A stretch of 36,199 bases of DNA from JASLBX01 sp036373915 (GTDB lineage Bacteria; Actinomycetota; Actinomycetes; Jiangellales; Jiangellaceae): positions 1 to 36,199 of the forward strand of contig DASUUU010000100.1 of assembly GCA_036373915.1 (NCBI GenBank), in the 5' to 3' direction. The notes under the pieces are model-generated. The model was not told the origin of the DNA and ran no database searches. It saw nothing but the letters and a program-made list of their open reading frames with translations. The position numbers and the translations under genes were made by a program. Of this stretch, positions 1-7,184 are shown piece after piece; the stretch's first letter is position 1, and every line of letters begins with the position of its first letter.

Positions 1-401
1 TCCGGTGGTAAACGCAGGACGTCGCGAGCGAGCTGCTGGTCGGCGACGGAGGCGTGCCCGGTGCCGATGCCTAGATCCGCTGCTGCGATCATCATGCTCA
101 TCGTCGCCTGGCCGAGGTCGTACTGGACCCAGTCGCGCTCGCTGTCGTTGGCTGGTTCGGCCGCGATAAGCGCGACGGTCGCCGCCGAGCTCGCGACATG
201 TCGAGCGAACTGCCACACCTTGGACAGTTCCTGCAGTTGCCGCCGGTCTGTGACGACGACGAAGTCCCACGGCTGCCAGTTCCGTGACGACGGCGAGCGG
301 CGGCCGGCCTCCAGAATCCTATCGAGGTCCTGCTCTGCGATCGGCCGGTCGTCGTACTCGCGCACGTTGCGCCGTGACGTGATGGCGTCCCATGTCTGCA
401 T
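1..401 (-). CDS. Nitroreductase family protein (partial, C-terminus outside window)
   Basis: Reading leftward from the ATG at 401 gives an open frame of 133 codons that leaves the window. It begins MQTWDAITSRRNVREYDDRP, the FMN-binding opening of the nitroreductase fold, where SRRNVRE contacts the flavin phosphate. EAGRRSPSSRNWQPWDFVVV follows, matching the conserved 'apsa-NxQPW-fvvv' region, and then a helix with ATMSMMIAAADLGIGTGHASV, also typical. Known members use FMN and NAD(P)H to reduce nitroaromatics, quinones or flavins in the cytoplasm; the substrate here cannot be told. The gene lies 113 bases downstream of the Ddn-like gene on the same strand, so the two and the 37-residue ORF may form one transcript divergent from marR. 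The start is set by homology; no strong ribosome site is visible. Confidence 0.85.
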   Translation of the reverse strand, partial: MQTWDAITSRRNVREYDDRPIAEQDLDRILEAGRRSPSSRNWQPWDFVVVTDRRQLQELSKVWQFARHVASSAATVALIAAEPANDSERDWVQYDLGQATMSMMIAAADLGIGTGHASVADQQLARDVLRLPP

Positions 402-514
402 GCCTCCATGGTGGCAGCGGTGAGGGTCGACGGGAAGCGCGTCGTGCATGCCGCGAGGCCGAGGCCGACCGTGTCAGATCCCGGGTTATCGCCCCGCCGT
501 TCGAGCAGCCGCGA

Positions 515-931
515 CTACTCGAGCGTCTCGGTGCTGTGGGGTGAGGCCGGCCCGCGGGCGATGTCGAGTGCGACGAAGTCGTAGACACGGATGGCGCCGA
601 GGGCGAGCCGTACAGGTGCCGGCATGTCTCGGCGGCTTTCGTCGCGATACAGCCGAGGTGAGGCCAGCTCGTGCCGGCGTCGGCGGGTCTGGAGTTCACA
701 GCCGCCTGCGGCGAGAACGTTCTTGACCCAGTCCGAATCGCGCCCGTATGTCAATGCGATGACGAACCCAGCCTTTCGCCGGAACACGTTGACCGGAGTG
801 CGGTACGTGCGGCCGGAGCGCCGTCCCCGGTGGATGACGACACCGAACCCTGGTGCCCATGGCGCGATGAGCCGAAGTATCCGGTTGAGGCCGACCCGAT
901 TGGCTCTGGCCAGCCAGCGGGGAGCTGGCAT
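515..931 (-). CDS. Ddn-like F420-dependent nitroreductase/quinone reductase family protein
   Basis: 138 residues, the usual size for the deazaflavin-dependent nitroreductase (Ddn, DUF385) family with its split beta-barrel fold. The core GRRSGRTYRTPVNVF, then YGRDSDWVKNVLAAGGCEL, matches the family's cofactor-binding loop and the 'G...sdWvrNl.AaG..el' signature. Known members reduce quinones or nitro compounds with F420H2. I chose the ATG at 931 because GGAGGAG lies four bases before it; an in-frame ATG at 958 lacks such a site. It shares strand and probably transcript with the nitroreductase downstream. The divergent MarR regulator suggests control by a phenolic or quinone-like ligand, which is inference. 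Confidence 0.85.
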   Translation of the reverse strand: MPAPRWLARANRVGLNRILRLIAPWAPGFGVVIHRGRRSGRTYRTPVNVFRRKAGFVIALTYGRDSDWVKNVLAAGGCELQTRRRRHELASPRLYRDESRRDMPAPVRLALGAIRVYDFVALDIARGPASPHSTETLE

Positions 932-1052
932 GGGACTCCTCCGACGTTCGGCGGACACTGTGCCGCGTGTGGACCTGCAAAGCGGACTCGACGACAGCGT
1001 CAGGTGGACGGTCCCACTCTAGCCATCTTGGCTCGCAGTTCTGCGCCGTGAC

Positions 1053-1166
1053 TTAGCCAGTGATCCGGCGCGGGTAGTCGCGGACAGGCGGCAGCGTCGG
1101 CGGCGTCGCAGGCGTGGTGAGAGCCCGCAGGGCGGATGTCGTCAACCGCCGAAACAAGGCGCGCAT
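1053..1166 (-). CDS. Small ORF, 37 residues, unknown function
   Basis: An ATG at 1166 is preceded by AGGAG six bases upstream and opens a 37-codon frame ending in TAA. The product starts MRALFRRLTTSALRALTT, a basic amphipathic stretch, and ends in a proline-rich tail with PPVRDYPRR. It has no membrane segment and no domain I recognise. A TATAGT hexamer on this strand (1199-1194) would place transcription about 20 bases before the start codon. The frame runs open further upstream, but the ribosome site and the AT-rich promoter region argue for the short form. It is probably the first gene of the leftward group with the Ddn-like protein and nitroreductase, 121 bases ahead of the former. Confidence 0.5.
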   Translation of the reverse strand: MRALFRRLTTSALRALTTPATPPTLPPVRDYPRRITG

Positions 1167-1176
1167 GATGGCTCCT

Positions 1177-1260
1177 AAACTATTCGATATAGAACTATAC
1201 GACATCGGAACGTCTATCGAGTCGCTACCATTCCTCTCGAACAGTTCGACGTCGAATAGG
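1177..1260. promoter_or_regulatory. Divergent promoter region between marR and the 37-residue ORF, with inverted repeats
   Basis: This stretch is strikingly AT-rich against the GC-rich surroundings. CTATTCGA at 1180-1187 is exactly mirrored by TCGAATAG at 1252-1259, and the right copy overlaps the ribosome site of the MarR gene (AGGAGG, 1258-1263). TATAGT on the minus strand (1199-1194) is a good -10 candidate for the leftward genes. MarR proteins usually bind such divergent spacers and repress both directions. That the repeats are MarR operators is inference. Confidence 0.5.
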
Positions 1261-1268
1261 AGGGCGGC

Positions 1269-1796
1269 ATGCGCGATACCGTCGACGAGATCGTCGATCA
1301 GTGGACAGAGATCCGCCCGGATCTCGACGTCTCGCCGATGGCGGTGGTAGGGCGGCTGTCCAGGGCGTCCCGCCTGCTGGAACGTGGGGTCAAGGAGTAC
1401 TTCGCAGGTCACGGCCTCGAATCATGGGAATTCGACGTCCTCGCGACGCTGCGGCGCGCCGGTGAGCCGTACACCCTCACACCCGGCGACCTCGCGCGAA
1501 CCGTAATGATCGGTTCGTCCGCACTCACCAACCGGGTGGACCGACTGGTGTCCCGTGGTCTGGTCACCCGTGAGACCGATCCCGACAACCGTAGGCGGGT
1601 GCTGATCACGCTAACGCCTGATGGCCTGGCGCTGGTCGATCGAATAGCCGGCGGCCACTACCTCAACGAGAATCGCTTGCTGTCGGGCTTAAGCAAGGCT
1701 CAGCGGGATCGCCTGGCGTCGACGTTGCGAACGTTGTTGATCTCTTTGGGCGACACCCAGTCACGGCCGGACCTTGGCGGGCGCCGCCGCACCTGA
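1269..1796 (+). CDS. MarR family transcriptional regulator
   Basis: 175 residues with the winged-helix layout of MarR proteins: an N-terminal helix (LSRASRLLERGVKEYF), then WEFDVLATLRRAG, the recognition region TPGDLARTVMIGSSALTNRV at about 78-97, and the wing with SRGLVTRETDPDNRRRVLITLT (the 'D.RD.R...v.LT' motif, here DPDNRRRV). A C-terminal helix ends the fold. Members are dimeric repressors released by phenolic or aromatic ligands or by oxidation. AGGAGG five bases before the ATG fixes the start. It is divergent from the Ddn-like and nitroreductase genes, the obvious targets. The stop lies 28 bases from that of the convergent hydrolase. Confidence 0.92.
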   Translation: MRDTVDEIVDQWTEIRPDLDVSPMAVVGRLSRASRLLERGVKEYFAGHGLESWEFDVLATLRRAGEPYTLTPGDLARTVMIGSSALTNRVDRLVSRGLVTRETDPDNRRRVLITLTPDGLALVDRIAGGHYLNENRLLSGLSKAQRDRLASTLRTLLISLGDTQSRPDLGGRRRT

Positions 1797-1824
1797 GCCG
1801 CGGCGCCCGCTCTGTCAACGGCCG

Positions 1825-2652
1825 TCAGTTCTGCCCGTCCAAGAACGAAAGGATGACCGCGGCGAACAGCGGCGAGTTGAAGATGTTGTAGTGCGTGAGG
1901 CCGGGCAGCACGGCCAGCGCGTGACCGCCCTTCGGTCGCCCTTCGCCGGCCCAGCCGCCATCGCGTAGCCCGCCGTCCAGGAGCTTGAACATCTCGACGT
2001 AGTGGCTCGGCGGCGCCATGTCGGCGTCGGCCGCCACCACCATGGTCGGAACCTGGATGCGGCGTACCTGTTCGCTGTAGTCGAAGTTCTCCGCCATCGA
2101 TTCGCCGATCTTGTCCAGCAGCCGAGGAAAGTCCTCGGGACGTGGTGCGACCCGCTGGTAGAGCTCGTACATCGGGGTGTCCTTCATGTATTCGGCCGCC
2201 GCCCCGCTGACCTGGCCCTGCTGGGCGAGGATCTGCGGATCAATCGCGTCACGCCGGACGTGCGCAGAGGCAGTGACGAGACACCTGACCCGGTCCGGAT
2301 ACCTGACGGCCGTGAACAGGGCGACCCCGCCTCCGAGGGAGTAGCCCACCACGTCCGGCTTGTCCAGCCCGAGATGGTCGATGAGTGCCGCTATGTCGTC
2401 GGCCATCAGCTTGATGTCGATAGGCCGATCGATGTCTGCTGTGCGGCCGTGTCCTTGTAGGTCGACCGCGATCACCTTGTGGTGTTCGGCCAGGGTGGGC
2501 AGGATCGGCCCGAACATCTCGCCCGAGCCGAGTCCGCCGTGCAGCAGGATCAGCGGACGACCCGAACCGTGGGTCTCGTAGTACATGCGGAGCCCGTTGA
2601 CCTCCGCGTACTGGCCGGTGCCTTCAGCGTTGACTGTCCGGTCAGTGGTCAC
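1825..2652 (-). CDS. Alpha/beta hydrolase
   Basis: 275 residues with a complete alpha/beta hydrolase layout: LLHGG oxyanion loop (residues 37-41), DLQGHGRT, nucleophile elbow GYSLGG with Ser105, acid candidates in VVAADADMAPP, and His254 in PGLTHYN. The cytoplasmic product is a general esterase/lipase/haloperoxidase-type enzyme of unknown substrate. The ORF runs open further upstream, but AAGGAG lies seven bases before the GTG at 2652, and homology begins shortly after it. The gene diverges from the LacI-controlled operon and lies outside it. The spacer carries the LacI operators about 175 bases away, so co-regulation is possible but not indicated. Confidence 0.88.
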   Translation of the reverse strand: MTTDRTVNAEGTGQYAEVNGLRMYYETHGSGRPLILLHGGLGSGEMFGPILPTLAEHHKVIAVDLQGHGRTADIDRPIDIKLMADDIAALIDHLGLDKPDVVGYSLGGGVALFTAVRYPDRVRCLVTASAHVRRDAIDPQILAQQGQVSGAAAEYMKDTPMYELYQRVAPRPEDFPRLLDKIGESMAENFDYSEQVRRIQVPTMVVAADADMAPPSHYVEMFKLLDGGLRDGGWAGEGRPKGGHALAVLPGLTHYNIFNSPLFAAVILSFLDGQN

Positions 2653-2784
2653 GATGAAACTCCTTCGTTCTGTCGTATTCGACCTGACACCGATCAGACG
2701 AGCGCCGCCACCCGAACTCATCGGTGACGGCCGACGAATGGGCGAGTTTTCGTACGGCGATGGGCACGAGTCGGTAACGGACTG

Positions 2785-2813
2785 TTGACACGACCGGGCT
2801 ACGTGCATTTAAA
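2785..2813 (+). promoter_or_regulatory. Promoter of the LacI-ABC-glycohydrolase operon
   Basis: A perfect -35 box TTGACA (2785-2790) and TTTAAA (2808-2813, four of six matches to TATAAT) are separated by exactly 17 bases. Transcription would begin near 2820, just upstream of the first LacI palindrome. This is the best sigma-70-type promoter in the window. Confidence 0.65.
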
Positions 2814-2827
2814 CTCATCCGCAATTC

Positions 2828-2841
2828 CGGAAACGATTCCG
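2828..2841. promoter_or_regulatory. LacI-family operator O1
   Basis: CGGAAACGATTCCG is a 14-base palindrome with one mismatched pair around a central CG, as typical for LacI/GalR operators. It lies just downstream of the predicted transcription start, a position that blocks RNA polymerase. The repressor gene follows, so autoregulation is likely. Confidence 0.75.
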
Positions 2842-2862
2842 AGGCGTCCGTCCGTGACTCGT

Positions 2863-2876
2863 CGGAAACGTTTCCG
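2863..2876. promoter_or_regulatory. LacI-family operator O2
   Basis: CGGAAACGTTTCCG is a perfect 14-base palindrome, nearly identical to O1. The two centres are 35 bp apart. It lies in the leader of the lacI-type gene, 31 bases before its start codon. Two close copies suggest cooperative binding by the adjacent repressor. Confidence 0.8.
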
Positions 2877-2907
2877 AACCGTCAGCCTTGACCACGGAAG
2901 GACGGCG

Positions 2908-3954
2908 ATGGCCACCAAGCAGCCGACGATCCACGACGTGGCGCGCGCAGCGGGCGTGGCCATCTCGTCGGTGTCTCGGGTGCTCAACGGCAATACGTCC
3001 AACCGCGAGATGATCGAGCGGGTACGCCGCGCGGTGGAGGAAGTCGGCTACGTGCCCAGCGCGGTCGCGCAGTCGCTGAAGACCCGGCAGACCGGCCAGG
3101 TCGCGTTCGCGATGGAGGACATCGGCAACGCCGCGTACCTCGCGATGGTCCGAGCCATCCAGCCGGTGCTGCGCGATGCGGGGTTCCGGCTGCTGCTGCA
3201 CAGCACCGGAGCCGACGTCAACGACGAGATCGAGGTGCTCGACAGCCTGAGCCAGCGGTACGTCGACGGGCTCGTGCTGTGTCCGATCCGGGTCACCGAC
3301 CGGCACATCGAGGCGTTGCGGCGCGCGGCAGTTCCCGTGGTAGTCATCGGCTCGCTGCCGGACGACGTCCCTGTCGACAACGTCCGAGCAGACTCCCGGC
3401 TCGGTGCTGCGCTGGCGATGGAGCATCTTCTCGAGCAGGGCTGCCGGCGCATAGCGTTGGTCGACGGACCGGCGGACACTGTTCCCGGTCGCTCCCGGCA
3501 CCTCGGCTATCAGGACGGTCTGCGCGCGGCGGGCATCCCCGAACGGACCGAACTGATCTCGTTCACCGACTTCTCCTTCGGGCAGGGTGCCGGGGCCGCT
3601 GCGGCGATGCTCCGGTTGCAGCAACCCCCGGACGCGTTCTTCGCGGCGAACGATGTGCTTGCGATGGGCGTCCTTCAGGCAGTCCGCGAGGCGGGACTGT
3701 CAGTTCCACGGGATGTCGCCGTCGTCGGCATGGACGACACAGAACTCGCCGCAACCGCATGGCCACCGCTGTCGAGCGTGTCGCTCGGTGCGGCCGAGCG
3801 CGGCCGGCTGGCGGCGGAGTTGCTCCTTGGGCGGCTGGCCGACCAGGACCGCGCCCCGAAGCGGGTCACGGTGCGGCCCAGACTTGTCGTGCGGGCCAGC
3901 TCTGTGCCCGCACGACCGGACGCGGTGCGCCCCCCGCACGAAGGATCCCGCTGA
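2908..3954 (+). CDS. LacI family transcriptional regulator of the riboside-like uptake operon
   Basis: 348 residues. The N-terminal helix-turn-helix and hinge helix are clear: TIHDVARAAGVAISSVSRVLNG near residues 6-27, then VEEVGYVPSAVAQSLKT, whose hinge inserts in the minor groove. A periplasmic-binding-protein-like sensor domain follows, with VDGLVLCPI, FFAANDVLAMGVLQAVREAG and VVGMDD. The ATG at 2908 is preceded by GGAAGGA; the open frame upstream lacks homology. Two CGGAAACG palindromes lie directly before it, so it very likely represses its own operon and is released by the imported compound or a product. Its stop shares one base with the first permease start, making it the first cistron. 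Confidence 0.95.
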   Translation: MATKQPTIHDVARAAGVAISSVSRVLNGNTSNREMIERVRRAVEEVGYVPSAVAQSLKTRQTGQVAFAMEDIGNAAYLAMVRAIQPVLRDAGFRLLLHSTGADVNDEIEVLDSLSQRYVDGLVLCPIRVTDRHIEALRRAAVPVVVIGSLPDDVPVDNVRADSRLGAALAMEHLLEQGCRRIALVDGPADTVPGRSRHLGYQDGLRAAGIPERTELISFTDFSFGQGAGAAAAMLRLQQPPDAFFAANDVLAMGVLQAVREAGLSVPRDVAVVGMDDTELAATAWPPLSSVSLGAAERGRLAAELLLGRLADQDRAPKRVTVRPRLVVRASSVPARPDAVRPPHEGSR

Positions 3955-4859
3955 TGGCCACCGTGGCCGTGGCCGCCGGAGGCACGGCCCGCCGCCGCTC
4001 GGCAGGAGCGCTGTGGCTGCTGCTGCCGGCGCTCGTTCCGATTCTGGTGCTCAGCGTGTTCCCGCTGCTACGCGGCATGTACCTGGGTTTCACCGACGCG
4101 CGTGCCGGGCGCGACGTCGAGTACCACTTCACCGGGCTTGACAACTACGAGCGGATGCTCTCGGACGAGCTGTTCTGGTCCTCGTTCCGGATCGGTCTGG
4201 TCTGGACGGTGTCTGTGACCGGGCTGCAGTTCGTGCTGGCACTCGGGCTCGCACTGCTGCTCAACCTGAATCTGCGCGGCCGGTGGCTGGCCCGGACCCT
4301 CGCCGTGGTGCCGTGGGCGATGCCACCCGTGGTCGTCGGCATCATGTGGTCCCTGGTGTACCGGCCCGACGCCGGGCTCTTCAACGAGGTGCTCTACCGG
4401 CTCGGACTTCAGGAGCAGGGCGTCAACTGGCTGGGCCAGTTCAGCACCGCACTTCCAGCGGTGATAGTGGTCGGCATCTGGGCCGGCTTGCCCGTGACGA
4501 CCGTCGTCCTGCTCGCCAGCCTGCAGTCGGTTCCGCGGGAACTGCACGAGGCGGCGGCCGTAGACGGTGCCAACGCCTGGGGCCGGTTCAGGAGCGTCAC
4601 CCTGCCGCAGCTGCGCGGCGTGATCGTCGCCATCACCACGCTCAATTTCATCTGGAACTTCAACTCGTTCGACCTGGTCTACGTTCTCACCCGAGGCGGT
4701 CCGGGCGGGCGCACGTTGCTGCCGATGCTGTTCGCCTACGAGGAGGCGTTCCGTTACGGCAACTACGGCTACGCCGCCGCGCTCGGCAACGTGATGGTGC
4801 TCATCGTGGCCGCCGTCCTAGTGATCTACCTGCGCCGCAGGCTCCGGGAGTCGCGATGA
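3954..4859 (+). CDS. Sugar ABC transporter permease, MalF/UgpA type
   Basis: 301 residues with six predicted membrane helices, beginning LWLLLPALVPILVLSVFPLL after a short basic tail. The ATPase-docking EAA loop is visible as ELHEAAAVDGANAWGRFRSV followed by TLPQLRG. The RGGPGGRT segment is characteristic of MalF/UgpA carbohydrate permeases (CUT1). It pairs with the next permease to form the membrane pore for the lipoprotein-delivered substrate. The ATG shares one base with the LacI stop, and its end overlaps the next gene by four bases (ATGA), so translation is coupled. Confidence 0.93.
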   Translation: MATVAVAAGGTARRRSAGALWLLLPALVPILVLSVFPLLRGMYLGFTDARAGRDVEYHFTGLDNYERMLSDELFWSSFRIGLVWTVSVTGLQFVLALGLALLLNLNLRGRWLARTLAVVPWAMPPVVVGIMWSLVYRPDAGLFNEVLYRLGLQEQGVNWLGQFSTALPAVIVVGIWAGLPVTTVVLLASLQSVPRELHEAAAVDGANAWGRFRSVTLPQLRGVIVAITTLNFIWNFNSFDLVYVLTRGGPGGRTLLPMLFAYEEAFRYGNYGYAAALGNVMVLIVAAVLVIYLRRRLRESR

Positions 4860-5776
4860 GCCGGGCCACCGTCGCCACCGAACCCGTGCGCGAGTCGCGC
4901 GCCCGCCTCGCTCCGCCCCGCCGGCGCGGCGGGTCGCCGATGGAGCGGGTGTCTCCCGTCGCGCGCGTTCTGCAGTACCTCGCCCTCGCGGCCTACCTGA
5001 TCTTCCTGGCTTTTCCGCTGCTGTGGATGCTCTCGACCTCGTTCGCATCCGCACAGGACCTCGTCCAGCTGCACCCCGGCCTCGTCCCGGACAACCCGAC
5101 ACTTGGCAACTACGCGACCGCTTTCGGGGAACAGGCGCTCGTCCGCTCCGCGATCAACAGTCTCATCGTCGCCAGCATCAGCGCAGGGCTGACCGTACTG
5201 GTGGCGGTTCCCGCCGCTTACGCGCTGGTTCGCCTGCGCAGCAGGCTGGCCAAGCCGGTTTTCGCGTGGGTCCTGGTGAGCCAGTTGTTCCCGTTCATCC
5301 TGCTGGTCATCCCGATCTTCTTGGTGTTACGGACAGTCGGCCTGGTGGACAGCCGGCCCGGACTGATTCTGATCTACGTGGTGTGGATCCTGCCGTTCGC
5401 GCTGTGGATGCTCCAGGGCTACGTTCGCGAGTTGCCCGGGGAGATCGAGGAGGCGGCCACGGTCGACGGCGCGAACCGGCAGCAGATCCTGCGCTCGATA
5501 GTGTTCCCGCTGCTGCTGCCCGGCATCATCGCGACGCTGCTGTTCGCGTTCATCACCGCCTGGAACGAGTTCTTCTTCGCGCTCGTGCTGATCAAGAGTC
5601 CGGAGCTGGAGACGCTGCCGCTCACGCTCGCCCGGTTCGTCGGGCTCGAGGGTGTCGCGCGGCTTGGCCCGCTGGCGGCCGGCGCACTACTGGCGACGTT
5701 ACCGAGCCTCGCGTTCTTCGCCTTCATCCAGCGCGGCCTCACCAATGGGCTGCTCGCCGGAGCCACGAAGGGATGA
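4856..5776 (+). CDS. Sugar ABC transporter permease, MalG/UgpE type
   Basis: 306 residues. A basic, disordered N-terminus of about 35 residues precedes six membrane helices. The EAA loop reads EIEEAATVDGANRQQILRSI followed by VFPLLLPGI, the MalG/UgpE signature, and AWNEFFFALVLI matches the conserved segment after it. It forms a heterodimer with the preceding permease. No ATPase gene of this transporter is present in the operon, so a shared ATPase encoded elsewhere (MsiK-like, known for CUT1 systems in Streptomyces) is expected. The start overlaps the previous stop (ATGA). The stop region is duplicated just downstream. Confidence 0.93.
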   Translation: MSRATVATEPVRESRARLAPPRRRGGSPMERVSPVARVLQYLALAAYLIFLAFPLLWMLSTSFASAQDLVQLHPGLVPDNPTLGNYATAFGEQALVRSAINSLIVASISAGLTVLVAVPAAYALVRLRSRLAKPVFAWVLVSQLFPFILLVIPIFLVLRTVGLVDSRPGLILIYVVWILPFALWMLQGYVRELPGEIEEAATVDGANRQQILRSIVFPLLLPGIIATLLFAFITAWNEFFFALVLIKSPELETLPLTLARFVGLEGVARLGPLAAGALLATLPSLAFFAFIQRGLTNGLLAGATKG

Positions 5777-5797
5777 CCGGAGCCCACGAAGCGATGA
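5757..5797 (+). repeat. Imperfect tandem duplication across the permease stop codon
   Basis: CCGGAGCCACGAAGGGATGA (5757-5776) is followed at once by a 21-base near copy (5777-5797) with one inserted base and one substitution. The first copy contains the stop codon of the MalG-type permease. It looks like a small slippage duplication that lengthened the spacer before the binding-protein gene. Confidence 0.7.
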
Positions 5798-5817
5798 ACA
5801 GCGACCGCACACCCGTA

Positions 5818-5836
5818 CGGCCGTCCAGAGCGGCCG
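5818..5836 (+). other. Stem-loop in the spacer before the binding-protein gene
   Basis: CGGCCG (5818-5823) and CGGCCG (5831-5836) can pair across a seven-base loop, 22 bases before the binding-protein start. Binding proteins are needed in excess over permeases, and such hairpins in transporter operons can stabilise or terminate RNA at the boundary. That role is inferred here. Confidence 0.4.
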
Positions 5837-5858
5837 GACCTGGAAGGAGAGAACCCGA

Positions 5859-7184
5859 ATGAACAGAAGGATCACGAGCGCCCTGGTGCTGGCGGCCACC
5901 GTCAGCATGGTCATCGCCGCATGCGGTGGGGACGACGACGGCGACAGCGGCGACGCGGCGCAGGAGAGTGCGGCGCCCGACAGCGGCGATGAGCCGGCCG
6001 AGCCTGTCCAGCTGAGGTTCCAGAGCCTGGCCTGGCAGGAACAATCCGTCGAGGCAAACAGGGAGCTTGTCGACCAGTGGAATGCCGAACACCCTGAGAT
6101 CCAGGTCGAGTACGTCCAGGGAGACTGGGGATCGGTGCACGACCAGCTGCTCACCTCGTTCGAAGGCGGCGACCCGCCGGACATCATTCACTACGAAGCG
6201 GCCGCTATCCAGGTCTTCGCCGAGGGCGGCTACCTCGCGGACCTCGAGCCGTTGCTGTCCGACCAATTCAAAGCCGATATCCCCGAGGACATCTGGGGCA
6301 CTGTCCAGTACGACGGGTACGGCACCATCGGGGCGCCGTTCCTGGTGGAATCGCGGCTGCCGATCGCCAACAGGGCTCTGCTCGACGAGGCGGGCATCGA
6401 GGTACCCACCCCGGACGACCCGTGGACGTGGGACGAATTCGCCGATGCGGCCGCGCAGCTCAAGACGGACGAGACCTACGGAGTCGCGTTCCCGCTCGGC
6501 AGCCCGGCCAACGCAATGGTCACGCTGGCCCAGAGCTTCGGCGGAACCTATGTGCACGACGGTCCGGTCATCGAGGTCGGCGAGCCTGAGCTCGAAGTGC
6601 CGCGGCGAATCCGCGACATGCTGTACGTCGACGAGAGCGCGGCACCGCAGACCGTGGCGACGAACACGACCGACTCGCTGCCCGGGTTCTTCGCGGGGGA
6701 GTACGCGATGATCTTCGGGGCGATCTGGCTGCGCCAGCAGATGGTCGAGCAGGCACCCGACGGCTTCGACTGGGTGACGATTCCACCGCTGGAGGGCACC
6801 GACGGTGCGACCCAGTCGGCCAACCCGCAGATCCTGTCCGTCGCGGCCGACTCCGAGCATCCAGAGGAGGCCGCCCAGTTCATCGAGTTCTTCCTGAACC
6901 CGGAGAACATGGCCCGGCTGGCCATGGGCGACTGGCTGGTGCCCACCAGCGGAGGCGCACTCGCCGCGTTGGAGAGCGCGACCGGCGGCGAGCAGGGCTG
7001 GGACGTCGCGGTCGCCAGCGCCGGTGCCTTGGCCGCTGCCCCGTGGCGGCGCACGCCCGGATTCCAGGAATGGCTGGATCGGTTCGCCACGCCCGGGTTC
7101 CAGCGGTACTTCGCGAACGAGATCGCCGAAGACGAGCTGGTCAGCGAGCTGGAAACGGGCGGCGAGGAGACACTGGGCAGGTGA
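5859..7184 (+). CDS. Extracellular solute-binding lipoprotein, sugar ABC transporter family 1
   Basis: 441 residues. The N-terminus MNRRITSALVLAATVSM leads to a lipobox VIAAC with the lipid-carrying Cys22, followed by an acidic Ser/Gly/Asp linker. The mature part shows the family 1 binding-protein pattern: NRELVDQWNAEHPEIQVEYV, FEGGDPPDII, a mid-region FPLGSPANAMVTLAQSFGG, and HPEEAAQFIEFFLNPENMARL near the C-terminus. It captures the substrate outside the membrane for the two upstream permeases. GGAAGGAGAG lies about eight bases before the ATG. Being the last transporter gene rather than the first is unusual. Its stop overlaps the GTG of the first glycohydrolase by four bases, tying uptake to breakdown. 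Confidence 0.94.
   Translation: MNRRITSALVLAATVSMVIAACGGDDDGDSGDAAQESAAPDSGDEPAEPVQLRFQSLAWQEQSVEANRELVDQWNAEHPEIQVEYVQGDWGSVHDQLLTSFEGGDPPDIIHYEAAAIQVFAEGGYLADLEPLLSDQFKADIPEDIWGTVQYDGYGTIGAPFLVESRLPIANRALLDEAGIEVPTPDDPWTWDEFADAAAQLKTDETYGVAFPLGSPANAMVTLAQSFGGTYVHDGPVIEVGEPELEVPRRIRDMLYVDESAAPQTVATNTTDSLPGFFAGEYAMIFGAIWLRQQMVEQAPDGFDWVTIPPLEGTDGATQSANPQILSVAADSEHPEEAAQFIEFFLNPENMARLAMGDWLVPTSGGALAALESATGGEQGWDVAVASAGALAAAPWRRTPGFQEWLDRFATPGFQRYFANEIAEDELVSELETGGEETLGR

Noticed and set aside
1053..1412. 119-residue version of the small leftward ORF
   Set aside because: It would read through the promoter region and into marR. The ribosome site supports the ATG at 1166 instead.
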